43,906 nucleotides of DNA from Nostoc sp. TH1S01. GTDB taxonomy: Bacteria; Cyanobacteriota; Cyanobacteriia; Cyanobacteriales; Nostocaceae. The DNA is taken from the NCBI GenBank assembly GCA_018993265.1, contig JAGKSW010000072.1:1-43906 (forward strand), written 5' to 3'. Below, one piece after another: positions 43,598 to 43,906 of the stretch. The stretch's first letter is position 1. Every line of letters begins with the position of its first letter. The translations under genes and the position numbers were made by a program. The notes beneath the pieces are model-generated. The model was not told the origin of the DNA, did not search any database, and worked only from the letters and a program-made list of their open reading frames with translations.

Positions 43598-43906
43598 TAC
43601 ATAACCCTGCACTTGGTCTTCAAAATAGCTAATTTATCTAGTAAATTTACTTGATTAATTGTTTTATATATTACATTTGTTTATATAAAAATTAGTGGAT
43701 ATTTTCTTCTGATAGTAAATAGCATAATCCTAAATGTCTAATTTTAGGGAAAAAAATTAAGATTTGTATACAAATGATAGATAGAGATTTGTGTAACTAT
43801 AATTACAAGGTTATGAGATGAAGAGAAAATAGGCAGACAGAAATTAAGTACAAAGTTTGTCTGTTGATACTGGGTGTAAGGAAGAGTAGACTTGTCCGAA
43901 AACTCC
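43598..43906. other. Gene-free right edge
   Basis: AT-rich DNA with no supported frame. It presumably contains the promoter of the gene ending at 43100. Confidence 0.4.

Overview
The window looks like chromosomal DNA of a filamentous, probably heterocyst-forming (Nostocales) cyanobacterium. Evidence: many HIP1 octamers (GCGATCGC) in and between genes, a chlorophyll-pathway methyltransferase (ChlM), the carboxysome shell protein CcmP, an NTRC-type thioredoxin reductase, a long-leader type IV pilin next to an O-GlcNAc-transferase-like protein, and abundant 7-bp tandem repeats (STRRs) and small terminal-inverted-repeat elements of the kind that fill Nostoc/Anabaena intergenic DNA. No rRNA, tRNA, CRISPR array, intact transposase or phage gene was recognised.

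Layout. 1-6.3 kb: a partial secreted Ser/Thr/Pro-rich protein, an Rpn/DUF2887-type nuclease, an FHA-fused class A penicillin-binding protein and uvrB. 6.7-11.6 kb: small, mostly cyanobacterial-type proteins: a protein with five exact 19-residue GxRPIA repeats, a CsbD-like stress protein, a lipoprotein, a tail-anchored-looking protein, a small Cys-rich membrane protein and a 307-residue membrane protein. 12.9-17.1 kb: a glycosylation/pilus region: GT8 glycosyltransferase, TPR/GT41 (SPINDLY-like) transferase and prepilin. 17.4-21.1 kb: NTRC, a DppC-type ABC permease, a 66-residue membrane protein and a ROK-family sugar kinase.

21.3-27.6 kb (minus strand) is the most unusual part. It is a pPIWI_RE island, the predicted anti-element system that combines a PIWI-like protein, a DinG/XPD-type helicase and a PD-(D/E)XK nuclease. 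Here the helicase and the PIWI protein form one 1718-residue chain in which the second helicase motor domain appears to be missing. The nuclease gene carries two lesions: a 97-bp terminal-inverted-repeat element whose exact removal restores the frame, and an in-frame TGA followed by 47 more sensible codons that end in a 4-base overlap with the helicase-PIWI start. The island looks remodelled or decaying.

27.7-36 kb is housekeeping: sdhA, a two-helix membrane protein, chlM, eno, argC and ribBA. 36.3-43.9 kb holds a small secreted protein, ccmP with a pentapeptide-repeat gene 10 bases behind it, a polyprenyl-phosphate sugar transferase, a secreted protein with a duplicated two-cysteine domain, and a stand-alone N-terminal domain of a large cyanobacterial TPR-protein family.

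Most genes are single transcription units separated by repeat-rich spacers. The clear close couplings are ccmP/pentapeptide and nuclease/helicase-PIWI. Family names rest on motif recognition by eye; no database search was possible.
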